Source of the DNA: Candidatus Omnitrophota bacterium
GTDB lineage: Bacteria; Omnitrophota; Gorgyraeia; Aquiviventales; Aquiviventaceae
NCBI GenBank assembly: GCA_016206565.1
Contig: JACQRG010000074.1
Location: 1-7,224 of the forward strand
Direction of reading: 5' to 3'
Length of the DNA: 7,224 bases
Shown: positions 6,209-7,224 of the stretch, piece after piece
Position numbering within the stretch: position 1 is the first letter of the stretch
How the letters are laid out: each line of letters begins with the position of its first letter
The notes under the pieces: generated by a model
The model's input: only the letters and a program-made list of their open reading frames with translations
The model's database searches: none
Told to the model about the DNA's origin: nothing
Made by a program: the position numbers and the translations under genes

Positions 6209-6829
6209 CTAGGCGAGCTTGCCGACGCGCGAAGAGGAGCGGATGCTGAACCAGATCGCGAAGACGCCGAGCCCCAGCGCGAGGAGGAGCGAGAAGGCGT
6301 TCATCGCGCCGTAGTGCGCGGGCGCCAGCATCCCGAAGAGCATGGGACCGGAGAGGAAGCTGTTCACGCGCGAGACGTGCAGCGCGCGCTTGCGGGCCGC
6401 CGGGATCTGCTCCGCTGGCACCTTGCCGGTGAGCAGCCGCTTCTGGATGGGCCAGATGATGAACCAGACGTTGAACCACATCACCGAGCCCAGCACCATG
6501 CCCAGCAGGATCCACATCGCCCGGTCGGTCAGGCCCTGCGCATCGGCCCACAGGCTGGTGGGACCCAGGCCCGCCCCCGGCGTGTAGAAGTAGGTCAGCG
6601 TGAACAGGAACAAGCCTGCGAGGAAGGTGATCATCGCCCCCCACCGGAACCACCACAGGGCCCTGGGCATGAGCTGCGGGTTGACCGCTTTTTTCGCGGC
6701 GTCATCGAGGGCGCCTTGCAGCGGCACGTTCACGAAGTTGAAAAAGTACAGGTGGCCGATCCAGGTGATCCCGGCGATGACATGGAGCCACCGAAGCACC
6801 AGATGCACGTTGCTGTACAGATCGCTCAT
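6209..6829 (-). CDS. PuuD-like membrane protein (urate oxidase N-terminal domain), no cytochrome domain
   Basis: The 206-residue protein has four hydrophobic segments (about residues 11-33, 60-82, 104-126 and 165-195). The pattern LRWLHVIAGITWIGHLYFFN (12-31) followed by ALWWFRWGAM (57-66) matches the membrane domain found at the N-terminus of bacterial urate hydroxylase PuuD. Full PuuD has a C-terminal cytochrome c domain with CxxCH and is about twice as long; that part is absent here and no purine genes are nearby, so urate oxidation should not be assumed. H16, H26, H151 and H172 lie in or near membrane segments and could bind heme, as may happen in this superfamily; that is inference. The ATG at 6829 has GGGAGGG eight bases upstream, a strong site, so the start is well supported. 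It is followed 32 bases later by the AsmA-family gene. Confidence 0.82.
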   Translation of the reverse strand: MSDLYSNVHLVLRWLHVIAGITWIGHLYFFNFVNVPLQGALDDAAKKAVNPQLMPRALWWFRWGAMITFLAGLFLFTLTYFYTPGAGLGPTSLWADAQGLTDRAMWILLGMVLGSVMWFNVWFIIWPIQKRLLTGKVPAEQIPAARKRALHVSRVNSFLSGPMLFGMLAPAHYGAMNAFSLLLALGLGVFAIWFSIRSSSRVGKLA

Positions 6830-6906
6830 GCCATCAGCCCTCCCGCTTCCGCCGACCGCCTGCCTGCCTGAGCATCACAATAACAAGATTGACGCCTGAC
6901 CGCAAG

Positions 6907-7224
6907 TCATCCCTCCAGGCTCCACGCGCGGCGCAGGGCCGCCAGGGCCGCGCGCAGAGTCTGCGGCGCCGGCCGGTTGTCGGACAGGCGGGTCCGGTCG
7001 CGCGCGGACCAGCCCTGGACCGGCTCGAAGCCGGCGCGCAGCCGCTCGTAGTGCTCCGGCCGCGCCTCGGAGAGGTCGGACTTGGCCGCGTAGCGCCTGG
7101 CCACCCGTTGCAGCGCGACGCGCTGGGGCACGACGCACTCGAAGAAGTGGAACGAGGCGCCGTGGCGCCGGGCGATGCCGCGCAGCAGCCGCCGCCCGGA
7201 GGCCTTGGAGAACATGCCGTCGCA
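6907..7224 (-). CDS. C-terminal part of an AAA-type P-loop kinase/ATPase (partial)
   Basis: Only the last 105 residues are in the window; the frame is open to the right edge, so the start and the Walker A motif lie beyond it. The fragment reads CDGMFSKASGRRLLRGIA, then a strand FHFFECVVP, an arginine-rich helix QRVALQRVARRYA, and the segment SDLSEARPEHYERLRAGFEP (residues 50-69). This order is typical of the AAA_33 zeta-toxin/gluconokinase-like P-loop family, where the arginine helix acts as a lid over the phosphate donor. In some bacteria such a domain is fused behind an aminoglycoside-phosphotransferase-like domain; that cannot be seen here. A methionine at 7215 is internal, not a start. 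About 77 bases separate its stop from the PuuD-like gene, the largest gap in the minus-strand run apart from the 103 bases occupied by the cloverleaf. Confidence 0.75.
   Translation of the reverse strand, partial: CDGMFSKASGRRLLRGIARRHGASFHFFECVVPQRVALQRVARRYAAKSDLSEARPEHYERLRAGFEPVQGWSARDRTRLSDNRPAPQTLRAALAALRRAWSLEG

Noticed and set aside
6177..6656. N-terminal extension of the AsmA-like frame
   Set aside because: It is the shadow of the PuuD-like gene, and the family signature with its membrane anchor begins at the ATG at 6176.
6858..6870. Short tandem GCCT repeat
   Set aside because: Three units only, with no context suggesting phase variation because it lies upstream of the ribosome-binding site and not in a promoter spacer that I can support.
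6877..6905. Possible promoter for the PuuD-like gene (TTGCGG, 17 bases, TATTGT on the minus strand)
   Set aside because: Only three and four of six consensus matches; in the 77-base gap this can occur by chance. A promoter here remains possible.

Overview
The window is a GC-rich bacterial chromosomal segment with dense, short-spaced genes. Two proteins carry N-terminal signal sequences (the Memo/AMMECR1 fusion and the cyclophilin), and an AsmA-family protein suggests a diderm envelope. Nothing points to a phage, plasmid, IS element or CRISPR array. I cannot assign the phylum. High GC, an AmmeMemoRadiSam-type protein and a stand-alone PuuD-like membrane domain would fit uncultured diderm lineages such as Methylomirabilota, Nitrospirota or Omnitrophota, but that is a guess from gene content.

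Left part (1-1104, minus): an exported Memo-family protein fused to the beginning of an AMMECR1 domain, cut by the window edge. It is divergent from a plus-strand unit (about 1143-1762). That unit has a good sigma70-type promoter, a structured leader or small RNA of about 225 nt ending in a very strong intrinsic terminator, and then, some 90 bases later, a 67-residue cold-shock protein. The unit closes with a 15-bp hairpin shared with the convergent operon.

Right part (1767-7224, all minus; transcription runs from right to left): partial AAA-type P-loop kinase/ATPase, PuuD-like four-helix membrane protein, AsmA-family protein, a 54-residue small protein overlapping asmA, a 106-nt cloverleaf-forming inverted repeat that fills the gap exactly, an unrecognised protein built from about eight roughly 30-residue beta-hairpin repeats, a GGQ-type release-factor-like ribosome rescue protein, an exported cyclophilin, and an NAD kinase. 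Gaps after the partial kinase are mostly under 35 bases, so most of these are probably co-transcribed. The functions are mixed (envelope, protein quality control, cofactor synthesis), with no single pathway.

The most interesting items are the cloverleaf whose 17-bp outer stem buries the start codon and ribosome-binding site of the repeat protein right after the stop codon of the 54-residue ORF, the repeat protein itself, and the terminator-bearing RNA upstream of the cold-shock gene.
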